Assembly (NCBI GenBank): GCA_008015155.1
Contig: SSFA01000012.1
Location: 124,001-188,000 of the forward strand
DNA: 64,000 nucleotides
Direction of reading: 5' to 3'
DNA from: Thiothrix sp.
Lineage (GTDB): Bacteria; Pseudomonadota; Gammaproteobacteria; Thiotrichales; Thiotrichaceae
In this document: positions 8,026 through 16,534 of the stretch, piece after piece
Numbering within the stretch: position 1 is the first letter of the stretch
Layout: each line of letters begins with the position of its first letter
Translations under genes and position numbers: made by a program
Notes under the pieces: model-generated
Told to the model about the DNA's origin: nothing
What the model saw: only the letters and a program-made list of their open reading frames with translations
The model's database searches: none

Positions 8026-8409
8026 TCAATAGGGAGCGCAACTCACGGAGGCAGGAGCTTTTTTGATTAGTTTAAGGTCGAAAGTTGCAAATTGCTCGCA
8101 ATGTTGACTCAAGGCTAAATGCCAAGCATCTGCAAAATCCATCCCTGCTTCAAACCATTCCAATGCCTGTTGCATAGCCACTTGGTCGCGCACCAATACC
8201 TTGTCTAAACCTAGCAAAGAACTTAAAGCGCTGTGTATGTCAGTTGCCTTTAATTGATAGGCGTGACGTAGTACCCACTCAGTTTCGAGCAGAACAGTAT
8301 CTGCTATAAAAATTTGGTTATTAGCAAAAAGCGCCTCAGCTTTTTTGGCTTGTGCTGCACCATCTTGCACGAGCAAGCGCACCAGAACATTAGTATCCAC
8401 CGCAATCAT
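8026..8409 (-). CDS. vapC: VapC family PIN-domain ribonuclease toxin
   Basis: 127 residues with the PIN-domain acidic residues in order: D in AVDTNVLVRLL near the N-terminus, E in LETEWVLR about residue 42, D in MDFADAWHLAL about residue 92, and ATFD about 110. VapC proteins are Mg2+-dependent ribonucleases that block translation, usually by cutting initiator tRNA or 23S rRNA. Its ATG overlaps the stop of the antitoxin gene by four bases, the normal VapBC coupling. It lies directly against a gene remnant, suggesting the module replaced older sequence. Confidence 0.9.
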   Translation of the reverse strand: MIAVDTNVLVRLLVQDGAAQAKKAEALFANNQIFIADTVLLETEWVLRHAYQLKATDIHSALSSLLGLDKVLVRDQVAMQQALEWFEAGMDFADAWHLALSQHCEQFATFDLKLIKKAPASVSCAPY

Positions 8410-8681
8410 TGCCAGCTATCCCGAACAGCTTGTGCTATGGCATCATCCATTTCCTCAATGGTTTTTGCTTTGCCTTGATAATGCTTTTTTAAGCAACCTG
8501 CTACTTGGGCTAAGGTGGTTTTCGGTAGGCTGGCAGGTTTGTAAGGACGCAACAAAATACCTTGTTCAGTTTCTTCAACAATGAATTCCTGACCATTTTC
8601 CCAACCATGTAAGGAACGTATGGCTTTGGGGATGATGATTTGACCTTTACTGGAAAGGCGGGTGATTTGGGTGGATTGCAT
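8406..8681 (-). CDS. vapB: VapB-type AbrB/SpoVT-fold antitoxin
   Basis: 91 residues from the ATG at 8681; an in-frame upstream start at 8732 adds an unlikely hydrophobic leader. The N-terminal swapped-hairpin AbrB domain is clear (TRLSSKGQIIIPKAIR, then GWENGQEFIVEETEQGILLRP). The C-terminal half should wrap the VapC toxin. It probably represses its own promoter; two direct GTAAGA hexamers lie 11 bp apart just upstream (8695-8711). Separated by 124 bases from the TIR gene upstream on the same strand. Confidence 0.88.
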   Translation of the reverse strand: MQSTQITRLSSKGQIIIPKAIRSLHGWENGQEFIVEETEQGILLRPYKPASLPKTTLAQVAGCLKKHYQGKAKTIEEMDDAIAQAVRDSWQ

Positions 8682-8694
8682 AGGAAATCCAAAA

Positions 8695-8711
8695 GTAAGA
8701 CAAAGGTAAGA
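8695..8711. promoter_or_regulatory. Direct repeats upstream of vapB, possible operator
   Basis: GTAAGA occurs at 8695-8700 and 8706-8711, one helical turn apart, 14 bases before the vapB start. AbrB-type antitoxins bind such sites near their promoters, but the repeat is short and this is a guess. Confidence 0.25.
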
Positions 8712-8805
8712 TTTTATTGTGATTCTTCTCAAGCCTTAAGTCAAATATAAAACTTAGATTGCCCATATTAAATCTGTAAAATTTTTATTAAATATTCACA
8801 AAAAA

Positions 8806-9873
8806 CTAGAACCAATTAATTTTAAGATAATTTTTATCAACAGATTTTAAGGGAATATCTAATACGGCAGCCGCTAGTGCAACACGAGGTAGTATATTAG
8901 TAAGATCAATACTCAAAAATTCATTGGAAAAATAGAACTCTATATTGTTTTCACTGATATAGTCTAGGTTGTATTCTATTGGTGCTTTCTGTTCTTTTGT
9001 GCCATATTTGTTTAAAAGATCTCTAATAAATAGATTTAATTCACCATATCTATAATTAAAAACATCATAAAAAGATAGAGTGTGGTCAGGATTAAAAGCA
9101 AAGTTTAGTGTATCTACCGAAGTAGTTGGATGTACACCTCCAAAGTAATAATCATATTTTATATGTATGCTTAGAAAATTTTCATCTATAAAACTAATAT
9201 TTGATTCAATGTCTAAGTATTTAATACTGATCTTGTTTATCCACTCAACATCATCTAGTATTGTTTTACGTAAGCTACTTATAGCAGAGAGTGCTTTTTG
9301 ATGAATAAAAGTATTGACAAAATTAGCATCAAAAAACCTGTTTTCATAAAACTTAGGTAATGAGCAGCTATAGTCAAACTTTAAAGATTTATTTAGATTA
9401 AGATCAATACTGTAAGTGGTATAGCAATCCTCCAAATTTCTCTGTGCGACTGGTAAAACAGAGATGTACTTGTCCCTTTGATAGTTTAAGGAGTCAAGAA
9501 TTTGTTGCATGGAGTTTTCTTGGTTTATCTCTATCCACTGAAACTTGCCTAACCTAGTTGGAACGGCACATTTATCCAAGAGTATAGGGAGAATATAAAT
9601 ATCATCATCTAATAGGCTTTCAGAATAATCTACAGCAAAGTTAAACTCTCTTTGGATATATCCTCTTTTTTGTACGGAAGTAGAAGATAAAAGCAGAATA
9701 ATAAAATTTGATTCTTTTAGCGCCTTCTGAATTTCGTAGTCCCAATTAGCCCCTACTCTAATTTTCCTTTTATCTAACCAAGGCGAGTAACCATGCTCCA
9801 GCAAATAATCGTAAAGTTGTACGGCAACCCCATGATCTTCTCTCGCATGGCTAATAAAAACTTGTTTATACAT
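8806..9873 (-). CDS. TIR-domain protein with RsiV/PdaC-like (DUF4163-DUF3298) C-terminal region
   Basis: 355 residues, visibly more A+T-rich than its neighbours. Residues 1-130 are a bacterial TIR domain: FISHAREDHGVAVQLYDYL, SPWLDKRKI, then WDYEIQKALKESNFIILLLS, where E47 matches the catalytic glutamate of TIR NADases, and GYIQREFNFAVD followed by ILPILLDKCAVP. Residues about 150-355 resemble the extracytoplasmic DUF4163-DUF3298 pair of RsiV and PdaC: LPKFYENRFFDANFVNTFI, then FGGVHP at 244-249 and TLNFAFNPDHTLSFYDVF. No signal peptide or membrane segment is seen, so the whole protein should be cytoplasmic. TIR proteins in defence degrade NAD+ when triggered. It lies 15 bases behind the Uma2 gene, likely in one transcript. 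The C-terminal assignment is by pattern only. Confidence 0.82.
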   Translation of the reverse strand: MYKQVFISHAREDHGVAVQLYDYLLEHGYSPWLDKRKIRVGANWDYEIQKALKESNFIILLLSSTSVQKRGYIQREFNFAVDYSESLLDDDIYILPILLDKCAVPTRLGKFQWIEINQENSMQQILDSLNYQRDKYISVLPVAQRNLEDCYTTYSIDLNLNKSLKFDYSCSLPKFYENRFFDANFVNTFIHQKALSAISSLRKTILDDVEWINKISIKYLDIESNISFIDENFLSIHIKYDYYFGGVHPTTSVDTLNFAFNPDHTLSFYDVFNYRYGELNLFIRDLLNKYGTKEQKAPIEYNLDYISENNIEFYFSNEFLSIDLTNILPRVALAAAVLDIPLKSVDKNYLKINWF

Positions 9874-9888
9874 AATAGATCCAAGTGA

Positions 9889-10365
9889 TTACTTAAAAAT
9901 TTTCGCCCTAATATCCTGCGCAAACTGGCTTTGCTCAATAGCCCCTACATGTGTAAACATTTCCAGCCGATTATTTTCATAAACTACCCAAACCTCTTGT
10001 GCACCTTTCGCTAAATAAAGCTCCACTTTCTCACTAATTTCTTGTTTTGAATTAGAAGGCGATACAATCTCAACACAAAGTTCAGGTGCTTTGGGATAAG
10101 GTGTGGCATAACCAAATTCAGCAATAAAAGCCGCTGATGCCCAAGCAACGTCTGCAACTTTGACACCATCAGAGGTGTGAATGGAGCATTCAGTAATCAC
10201 TTCACCATCAGGTTGATGCAAGGATAAAGCACCCGCAATCCGCCCCTGATAGCGCCCATGACTGTTGGATGCTGGACTCATCAAGAGCTTACCGAATTTA
10301 TTCAGCTCAATCTTGAAAGGGAGATTCTGCAAAACTGGATTATTAATAACCTCTGCCCATTCCAT
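9889..10365 (-). CDS. Uma2 family (DUF820) PD-(D/E)XK nuclease-like protein
   Basis: 158 residues with the Uma2 core: KVADVAWASAAF (first acidic position), PELCVEIVSPSNS with the ExV element, the helix KVELYLAKGAQEVWVV and a final short strand. The fold is that of restriction-type nucleases; these genes are abundant in cyanobacteria and filamentous sulfur bacteria, and their role is not established. It is somewhat shorter than typical 180-200-residue members. Same strand as metH (42 bases behind its stop) and the TIR gene (15 bases ahead), so it may be read from the metH transcript. Confidence 0.82.
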   Translation of the reverse strand: MEWAEVINNPVLQNLPFKIELNKFGKLLMSPASNSHGRYQGRIAGALSLHQPDGEVITECSIHTSDGVKVADVAWASAAFIAEFGYATPYPKAPELCVEIVSPSNSKQEISEKVELYLAKGAQEVWVVYENNRLEMFTHVGAIEQSQFAQDIRAKIFK

Positions 10366-10406
10366 AATGACACCATCGTGTTAATGACTTAAGTCGATTA
10401 TAGCAG

Positions 10407-13400
10407 CTAACCCGCATCATACCCCAACACCGGACTCAACCACTTCTCAGCCTCTGCCAAACTCATTTCTTTCCGTTTAGCATAATCCTCGACCTGATCA
10501 CGCCCCACGCGCCCAATCCCGAAATAACGCGATTCAGGGTGGCTGAAATACCAGCCCGACACCGACGCAGCCGGATACATGGCAAACGATTCGGTAATCG
10601 TCATGCCCGTATGTTTTTCCACCTCCAGCACTTGCCAGAGTGTGCCTTTTTCGGTGTGGTCAGGGCAGGCGGGATAACCGGGAGCAGGGCGAATGCCTTG
10701 GTAACTTTCCGCAATCAGCGCGTCATTGTCTAAGGTTTCAGTAGCCGCATAACCCCAGAATTCTTTACGCACGCGCTCGTGCATTTTCTCGGCTAAAGCT
10801 TCGGCGAAACGGTCGCACAAGGCTTCCAGCATAATCGCGCTGTAGTCGTCGTGTTTGGCGCGGAAGGCGGCTAAATGCGGCTCAATGCCAAAGCCTGCAC
10901 TCACTGCAAAGCTACCTACCCAATCCGCTTTACCTGAGTCTGTTGGTGCGACGAAATCGGCTAAGCTGTAATTGGGTTGTTGGCCGTTTCTGTCCATTTG
11001 CATGCGCAGATTATGCAAGGTGGTTTGTGCGGTTTGGCGCGTGTCATCGCTAAACAATACGATGTCATCGCCCGTGCTATTGGCGGGGAAGAAGCCAATC
11101 ACCGCTTTGGCTTGAATCCATTTGTCCGCAACGATTTTTTGCAACATAGCTTGTGCGTCGGCGAATAATTTAGTCGCTTCTGTGCCCACCACTTCATCCT
11201 TGAGAATATCAGGATAACGCCCCGCCAATTCCCAGCTACGGAAAAACGGCGTCCAATCAATGCGTTCCACCAACTCATCCAGCGGATAATCGGCAAAATT
11301 CAGAATCACACCCGCGCCTTGATGAATCAACTCGGCATTCTCGGGAATCACTTGGGCGGCTTTTTGCGCATTGCGTTCGGCTTGCAATTTGTGCGCGATA
11401 CAGCAATACGTTTTATCCCCCTCGCCCGTTTTGGGAGTGAGGGTCGCAGCTTCCAATAATTTCGGTTTAGGCGGGGTGTAATTCGCCCAGTCGCCTTGGA
11501 GTTTATTAGCACGCGCGTCACCAATCGCAATCAATTTACGCTCGGTTTGATTGGCAGCACGTTTGATGCGCACTTGCTCGTATTCGTCACGAATGCTTTG
11601 CACATAGGCGGGCTTTTGTTCTTTTGACAAGAGCGCACCCGCCACACCGACCGCACGTGACGCATCCGGTACATACACCACCATATCATTTTGATATTGC
11701 GGCTCGATTTTCACAGCGGTGTGAATTTTCGAGGTGGTTGCGCCACCAATTAACAGTGGAAGATTGAAACCTTGGCGCTGCATTTCTTTAGCGACATGTA
11801 CCATTTCATCCAAGGACGGGGTAATCAAACCGGACAAACCAATAATATCGACCTTTTCATCACGTGCGACTTGCAGGATTTTCTCGGTCGGCACCATTAC
11901 GCCCAAATCAATTACTTCATAGTTATTGCATTGCAAGACCACGCCGACAATGTTTTTACCGATGTCGTGCACATCGCCTTTCACCGTCGCCATGAGAATT
12001 TTGCCATTAGCTTGCAGATCGCCGGATTTTTCCGCCGCCATGAAGGGATCGAGATACGCCACCGCTTTTTTCATCACGCGCGCGGATTTGACCACTTGGG
12101 GCAGGAACATTTTGCCAGCGCCGAATAAGTCACCGACTACATTCATGCCATCCATCAATGGGCCTTCGATGACTAATAAGGGCTTGCCGAGTTTTACGCG
12201 TGCTTCTTCGGTGTCTTGATCGACATACGCGTCAATGCCTTTCACCAAAGCATGTTCCAAGCGCTTTTCTACCGGCCATGAGCGCCATTCTAAATCTTCT
12301 TTTTTGTCTTCGGTTTTGCCGTCGCCTTTGTATTTCGGCGCGATTTCCAATAAGCGTTCGGTGGCACCTGCATCGCGGTTTAGAATCACATCTTCCACCG
12401 CATCGCGTAACTCTTTCGGGATGTCGTCGTAGACTTCCATTTGCGAGGCATTGACGATGCCCATGTCCATACCGGCTTGAATCGCGTGATACAAGAACAC
12501 GCTATGAATTGCCTCGCGCACCGGATTATTGCCACGGAAGGAGAACGAGACATTCGACACACCGCCCGACACATGCGCATGTGGCAAGTTTTGGCGAATC
12601 CAGCGCGTGGCTTCAATGAAATCCACTGCGTAATTATTGTGTTCATCAATCCCCGTCGCGACTGCAAAAATATTCGGGTCAAAGATAATATCTTGCGGCG
12701 GGAAGCCGACTTGTTCGGTCAGAATTTTATAAGCACGTTGGCAAATCTCGATTTTGCGCGCTTTGGTATCGGCCTGACCTTGCTCATCAAAAGCCATCAC
12801 AATCACCGCCGCCCCATAGCGCCGTACTAATTTAGCCTGCTCGATGAATTTAGCTTCGCTTTCTTTCATTGAAATCGAGTTCACAATGCCTTTGCCCTGA
12901 ATGCATTTCAAACCCGCTTCAATCACCTCCCATTTGGACGAGTCGACCATCACCGGCACACGCGCAATATCCGGCTCGGAGGCAATGAGGTTTAGGAAAC
13001 GATTCATTTCCTTTTCCGCATCCAACAAGCCTTCATCCATATTCACGTCAATGACTTGTGCGCCGCCTTCGACTTGCTCCAAAGCGACTTGCAAAGCTTC
13101 TGTGTATTCACCGTCTTTGATTAAGCGCTTGAATTTAGCAGAACCGGTGACATTGGTACGCTCGCCCACATTCACAAACAGGCTGTTTTTACCAACATTA
13201 AAGGGTTCTAAACCGGATAAATGCAATTCCGGTTCAATGCTTGGCAAAGCACGTGGCGCAAGGTTGGCAACCGCATCGGCAATCGCTTTAATATGCTCCG
13301 GCGTAGAACCGCAGCAGCCGCCCACAATATTTAAAAAGCCTTTTTCTGCCCATTCCTTGACATGTGCTGCCATATCTTTGGGCGACAAATCATATTCACC

Positions 13401-14228
13401 CATTTCATTCGGCAAGCCCGCATTCGGATGCGCTGATACATAAGTGGCTGAAACGCGCGCCATTTCTTCCACATATTGACGCAATTTGTCCGGCCCCAAG
13501 GCACAGTTTAAGCCAAACGAAATCGCATCGGCATGGGCGAGCGAGTTATAAAAGGCTTCGGTAGTCTGACCCGTTAAGGTGCGCCCTGAATCATCGGTAA
13601 TCGTGCCGGAAATCATAATCGGCAAACTCACACCATCTTCTTCAAAGACTGCTTTTACGGCGAACACAGCCGCTTTAGCATTGAGCGTGTCGAAAATGGT
13701 TTCAATCAGAATTATATCCGTGCCACCTGCGATTAAACCGCGCGTCGATTCTTTATAATTCGCGACTAACTCATCAAAGGTGATATTGCGAAACCCCGGA
13801 TCATTCACATCCGGCGAAATCGAACAGGTACGCGAAGTAGGCCCCAACACACCCGCCACAAAGCGCGGCTTATCCGGCGTGCTATATTCCGCTGCCACTG
13901 CCTTGGCTAATTTGGCCGCCTCGACATTAATCTCATACGCCCAATCCTGCATCTCATAATCATGCATGGACACGCGCGTGGCATTGAAAGTATTGGTTTC
14001 AAGAATATCCGCACCCGCCGCCAAATACTGCGCGTGAATCTCGCGAATCACCGACGGATTGGTCAGCACCAATAAATCATTATTGCCTTTGACATCCTTG
14101 TGCCATGCCTTAAAACGCTCACCGCGATAATCTGATTCTTGTAGCTTATAGCGTTGGATCATCGTACCCATTGCACCATCCAGAATGAGAATGCGGTGGG
14201 CGAGGGCGGTTTGGAGTAGGGTAGGCAT
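10407..14228 (-). CDS. metH: Cobalamin-dependent methionine synthase MetH
   Basis: 1273 residues from the ATG at 14228. All four modules are present: homocysteine-binding barrel (1-320; zinc ligands C242 and the CC pair at 305-306 in GGCCGST), methyltetrahydrofolate barrel (about 350-610, [12 protein letters not shown]), cobalamin cap and Rossmann domain (640-880; the lower-ligand His754 in DVHDIG) and the SAM reactivation domain (about 970-1270, GYPACPDH). It transfers the methyl group of 5-methyl-THF to homocysteine. It is ~45 residues longer than E. coli MetH; the extra piece lies between the cobalamin and reactivation domains (about 920-968) and has the look of an inserted element. No cobalamin riboswitch is seen in the 224-base upstream region. 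Confidence 0.98.
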   Translation of the reverse strand: MPTLLQTALAHRILILDGAMGTMIQRYKLQESDYRGERFKAWHKDVKGNNDLLVLTNPSVIREIHAQYLAAGADILETNTFNATRVSMHDYEMQDWAYEINVEAAKLAKAVAAEYSTPDKPRFVAGVLGPTSRTCSISPDVNDPGFRNITFDELVANYKESTRGLIAGGTDIILIETIFDTLNAKAAVFAVKAVFEEDGVSLPIMISGTITDDSGRTLTGQTTEAFYNSLAHADAISFGLNCALGPDKLRQYVEEMARVSATYVSAHPNAGLPNEMGEYDLSPKDMAAHVKEWAEKGFLNIVGGCCGSTPEHIKAIADAVANLAPRALPSIEPELHLSGLEPFNVGKNSLFVNVGERTNVTGSAKFKRLIKDGEYTEALQVALEQVEGGAQVIDVNMDEGLLDAEKEMNRFLNLIASEPDIARVPVMVDSSKWEVIEAGLKCIQGKGIVNSISMKESEAKFIEQAKLVRRYGAAVIVMAFDEQGQADTKARKIEICQRAYKILTEQVGFPPQDIIFDPNIFAVATGIDEHNNYAVDFIEATRWIRQNLPHAHVSGGVSNVSFSFRGNNPVREAIHSVFLYHAIQAGMDMGIVNASQMEVYDDIPKELRDAVEDVILNRDAGATERLLEIAPKYKGDGKTEDKKEDLEWRSWPVEKRLEHALVKGIDAYVDQDTEEARVKLGKPLLVIEGPLMDGMNVVGDLFGAGKMFLPQVVKSARVMKKAVAYLDPFMAAEKSGDLQANGKILMATVKGDVHDIGKNIVGVVLQCNNYEVIDLGVMVPTEKILQVARDEKVDIIGLSGLITPSLDEMVHVAKEMQRQGFNLPLLIGGATTSKIHTAVKIEPQYQNDMVVYVPDASRAVGVAGALLSKEQKPAYVQSIRDEYEQVRIKRAANQTERKLIAIGDARANKLQGDWANYTPPKPKLLEAATLTPKTGEGDKTYCCIAHKLQAERNAQKAAQVIPENAELIHQGAGVILNFADYPLDELVERIDWTPFFRSWELAGRYPDILKDEVVGTEATKLFADAQAMLQKIVADKWIQAKAVIGFFPANSTGDDIVLFSDDTRQTAQTTLHNLRMQMDRNGQQPNYSLADFVAPTDSGKADWVGSFAVSAGFGIEPHLAAFRAKHDDYSAIMLEALCDRFAEALAEKMHERVRKEFWGYAATETLDNDALIAESYQGIRPAPGYPACPDHTEKGTLWQVLEVEKHTGMTITESFAMYPAASVSGWYFSHPESRYFGIGRVGRDQVEDYAKRKEMSLAEAEKWLSPVLGYDAG
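11419..11443. repeat. Imperfect palindrome inside the metH linker insertion
   Basis: CCCTC at 11419-11423 and GAGGG at 11439-11443 flank inner CCC/GGG triplets, a C-rich hairpin like those of dispersed palindromic elements. On the metH strand it reads LTPKTGEG, within a ~45-residue stretch absent from typical MetH. No second copy was seen in the window. Confidence 0.5.
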
Positions 14229-14387
14229 GAGAGAAGTCCAAAATAGCAAATAGACTATTGTTGCTGCACTGCAAGATTAAAGCAATTTCAAGTTTTTCAA
14301 GGAAAAGTTGAAGAATTTTGAATTTATTAAGCAGTCAGGGAAAAGGATTGAGTCGCTTTAAACTTGTTGGAAGTCGCTGATACTACA

Positions 14388-14412
14388 ATTGTATATCAAA
14401 TTGATATACAAT
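14388..14412. promoter_or_regulatory. Perfect 12-bp palindrome, likely TacAT-type operator
   Basis: Arms ATTGTATATCAA (14388-14399) and TTGATATACAAT (14401-14412) flank a single base. It lies 40 bases before the DUF1778 antitoxin start, in the divergent gap to metH. Ribbon-helix-helix antitoxins bind such palindromes to repress their own operon. It includes TATACAAT-like -10 elements on both strands, so binding would block transcription. Confidence 0.7.
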
Positions 14413-14452
14413 CATTGACAGGCTTCTTTATACCTATGAGAAAACAAGTACC

Positions 14453-14740
14453 ATGCAAACTCGTGACAGTACTCGTGATACACCTATTAATATTCGTGCT
14501 TTACCTGCTCAACGTGCTTTGATTGATCGAGCGGCTAGTATGCTGGGAAAAAAGCGCTCAGATTTCATGTTGGAAGTTGTCTGTCGTGAAGCGATGGATG
14601 TGCTACTCGATCAACGTTTATTTCTACTCGATGAGGCTCAATTTAATGCGTTTAATGCTGCCTTAGAGCAACCGTTGACGCTTGAGCAACAAACTAAGAT
14701 CACTAAATTACTGAATACCCCAGCACCATGGGATCATTAA
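14453..14740 (+). CDS. DUF1778 ribbon-helix-helix antitoxin (TacA-like)
   Basis: 95 residues. The N-terminal ribbon-helix-helix is visible as INIRALPAQRALIDRAASMLGKKRSDFMLE, followed by a C-terminal segment (LDEAQFNAFNAALEQP) that in TacA-type antitoxins wraps and blocks the acetyltransferase toxin. The stop lies 13 bases inside the toxin gene. It should repress its own promoter through the palindrome at 14388-14412. Reading direction is away from metH. Confidence 0.9.
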   Translation: MQTRDSTRDTPINIRALPAQRALIDRAASMLGKKRSDFMLEVVCREAMDVLLDQRLFLLDEAQFNAFNAALEQPLTLEQQTKITKLLNTPAPWDH

Positions 14741-15219
14741 GTCGCCCGCTACCTCTGCAAAATACTCACGAGCTGGAGAACTTTAGTTGTGGCGAGGAGG
14801 GACTGGATCATTGGCTTAAACGCCGTGCTTTAAAAAATGAAGTGCTGGGTGCATCGCGTACCTTTGTAATCTGTAGCGAAAATCAAGTAGTTGGTTACTA
14901 TGCGCTAGCAACGGGAAGTGTGGTTTTGAATGAAGCGCCTAACAAGCTCAAACGCAATATGCCTGATCCGATTCCAGTGATTATTTTGGGGCGTTTGGCG
15001 ATTGATCAAGGTTGGCAGGGTGAAGGAATTGGGCAAGCCTTATTAAAAGATGCTGTACTCCGTTCTTTGCAAGTGGCGCAACAGGTAGGGGTGAAAGCGC
15101 TGCTTGTTCATGCGTTGTCAGAGTCAGCTAAGCAGTTTTATTTGCATCAAGGGTTTAGTGAGTCGCCATTGGATAGTTTGAAATTATTTTTACCTTTGCC
15201 GAAGTTGATTCAGGGGTAG
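14728..15219 (+). CDS. GNAT-family acetyltransferase toxin (TacT-like)
   Basis: 163 residues with the order typical of TacT/AtaT-type toxins: an N-terminal CGEEGLDHWLKRRA helix, ASRTFVICSENQVVGYYALATGSV strands, VIILGRLAIDQGWQGEGIGQALLKDA containing the acetyl-CoA-binding Q/RxxGxG/A turn, and the ALSESAKQFYLHQGF active-site region with the conserved Tyr. Such toxins acetylate the amino group of charged tRNAs and stop translation. Paired with the DUF1778 antitoxin by a 13-base overlap, so identification rests on both sequence and context. Confidence 0.9.
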   Translation: MGSLSRPLPLQNTHELENFSCGEEGLDHWLKRRALKNEVLGASRTFVICSENQVVGYYALATGSVVLNEAPNKLKRNMPDPIPVIILGRLAIDQGWQGEGIGQALLKDAVLRSLQVAQQVGVKALLVHALSESAKQFYLHQGFSESPLDSLKLFLPLPKLIQG

Positions 15220-15459
15220 GTGGTTATAGTGGTACAACACATAATCGACCATACTGATTGGGGCTGAAGAAGTTTAGTCCTCACTATGGGAAGTCAGAGA
15301 TAGAAAAGCAATTCTTATAAGAGGCTACTTAACTTGATATGCAAATTACACTATTAAAGATTTTCTCATCACTGGAAGCTTTGGTGGAGTAAAAATAAGT
15401 ATGACCGACTTTAAGCCTTACAGCTACACAGTGCTTCAATCCTATAATGGTCAAAAGCA
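15220..15459. other. Intergenic region, 240 bases
   Basis: No RNA gene, terminator with a T-run, or convincing promoter was seen. A 17-codon frame starting with ATG at 15340 has nothing to support it. Confidence 0.4.
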
Positions 15460-15663
15460 ATGAAAAAGAGATTTCGTTCTATAGTGGTTAATAATGAAAC
15501 ATATACTTGGGCTGTAAAAGAAGATGATTGGCCTCAATTAACTATTAGTATTTGGCGTAATGATGATAAAAATCAGCTAGTATGCCGTCGTTCTTTCATT
15601 ACTACTAATCCTATAACACCCCCATTAATTCGTGACCTAATTGAAAGTTTACCGTGTAGCTAA
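15460..15663 (+). CDS. Small conserved-looking hypothetical protein
   Basis: 67 residues, acidic-basic mixed, no signal or membrane segment. The pattern I-V-N..Y.W.V...D.W..L.ISIW and the terminal ITPPLIRDLIES resembles a class of short bacterial proteins of unknown function with a Y-W-V strand and a TP..V..LI end. The ribosome site is weak and the gene stands alone between two gaps, so the call is tentative. Confidence 0.5.
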   Translation: MKKRFRSIVVNNETYTWAVKEDDWPQLTISIWRNDDKNQLVCRRSFITTNPITPPLIRDLIESLPCS

Positions 15664-15755
15664 CTTTATGACGAGGCTTGATAGGTACTAGTACAGCCTC
15701 ATAGTATAAGCAAGAAGAGATACATGTATTCTAAAAATTACCCCTTGAGCAAATT

Positions 15756-16115
15756 ATGAAAAAGCCCACCGTCCTCAAACTCGATCCCAAGGTTGAAGCC
15801 GAAACCTATTATTTACCCACCGAAAAACTCATCAGTGGTAATCCCAAACAAAGCTTATGGATGCATTACACCGATGCAACTCAGCAATTTTTCGTTGGCA
15901 TTTGGAGCAGTGAAATCGGTAAATGGCGTATTGCTTATACCGAAGAAGAATACTGCTATATGCTTGTGGGCAAGAGCATTATCACCGATCAAGCAGGGCA
16001 GGCGATGACAGTGGTAGCGGGTGATAGTTTTGTGATCCCACGGGGTTTTGTGGGGACGTGGGAAGTTGTGGAGCCGACTACCAAACGCTTTGTGATTTAT
16101 GAAAAAGCAGTCTAA
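15756..16115 (+). CDS. Cupin_3 (DUF861) domain protein
   Basis: 119 residues forming one RmlC-like cupin: GIWSSEIGKWRIAYTEEEYCYMLVGKSIITD carries the first motif, and AGDSFVIPRGFVGTWEVVEPTTKRFVIYE the second. This is the DUF861 subgroup that includes ureidoglycine aminohydrolase-like proteins, usually metal binding. The typical histidines of the first motif are mostly replaced (E-E-E-Y), as usual in Cupin_3. There is no pathway context here; the purine cluster is 20 kb away. A hairpin lies behind it. Confidence 0.82.
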   Translation: MKKPTVLKLDPKVEAETYYLPTEKLISGNPKQSLWMHYTDATQQFFVGIWSSEIGKWRIAYTEEEYCYMLVGKSIITDQAGQAMTVVAGDSFVIPRGFVGTWEVVEPTTKRFVIYEKAV

Positions 16116-16123
16116 AGAACCTA

Positions 16124-16156
16124 AAGCTCTCAGGCTAACGTAGTAGCTGAGAGCTT
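16124..16156. terminator. Bidirectional hairpin between convergent genes
   Basis: 10-bp stem AAGCTCTCAG/CTGAGAGCTT with a 13-base loop between the cupin gene and the minus-strand membrane protein gene. The T-run is weak on both sides. Confidence 0.5.
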
Positions 16157-16175
16157 ATAAACGGGTACGAAAGGC

Positions 16176-16514
16176 TTAAATAAACAAAGCCGCTGCTAGG
16201 CCACCAAAAGAAATAATAATAGCAGCCATATACCAGCGAAAAATCCCCTGATAATACAAACCAGCATTCGCGGTATCGTAGCGATTCGTCAGCAATTTAA
16301 ATAAAGTAAAAATCATTAAGCCAATGCCAACTAACAGGGTGATAGCAACTATAGCGTCAGCTGAAGTTTGAATGGCTGAGCTATCATCATCGGCAATCGC
16401 CCATTGTGCTAGGAAGTTCATCAAAAAACCCAGCATGATCCCGATTGAAGTCACCATCGGTTGGCGAAAATCACGGATATCATTATTCATTTGCTTATCT
16501 TGAGGATCAGACAT
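16176..16514 (-). CDS. Small membrane protein of unknown function
   Basis: 112 residues with three hydrophobic segments (about 20-40, 55-75 and 92-111) and a polar N-terminus (SDPQDKQMNNDIRDFRQP). Not recognised as a named family. It starts 20 bases behind the amine oxidase gene on the same strand and could be cotranscribed. No catalytic motif is visible. Confidence 0.65.
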   Translation of the reverse strand: MSDPQDKQMNNDIRDFRQPMVTSIGIMLGFLMNFLAQWAIADDDSSAIQTSADAIVAITLLVGIGLMIFTLFKLLTNRYDTANAGLYYQGIFRWYMAAIIISFGGLAAALFI

Positions 16515-16534
16515 AGCTCAGCCTAGACTTATAG

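Noticed and set aside
12901..13443. 180-codon open frame on the plus strand opposite metH
   Set aside because: It is antisense to conserved metH codons, has no ribosome site and shows no recognisable domain; it is a by-product of metH codon use.
14229..14452. Possible cobalamin or SAM riboswitch upstream of metH
   Set aside because: The region lacks the B12-box and the extended conserved helices of these riboswitches; only the toxin-antitoxin palindrome stands out.
15756..16115. Cupin protein as ureidoglycine aminohydrolase of the purine pathway
   Set aside because: It is a single short cupin domain far from the purine genes, and the cluster uses allantoicase, which does not produce ureidoglycine.
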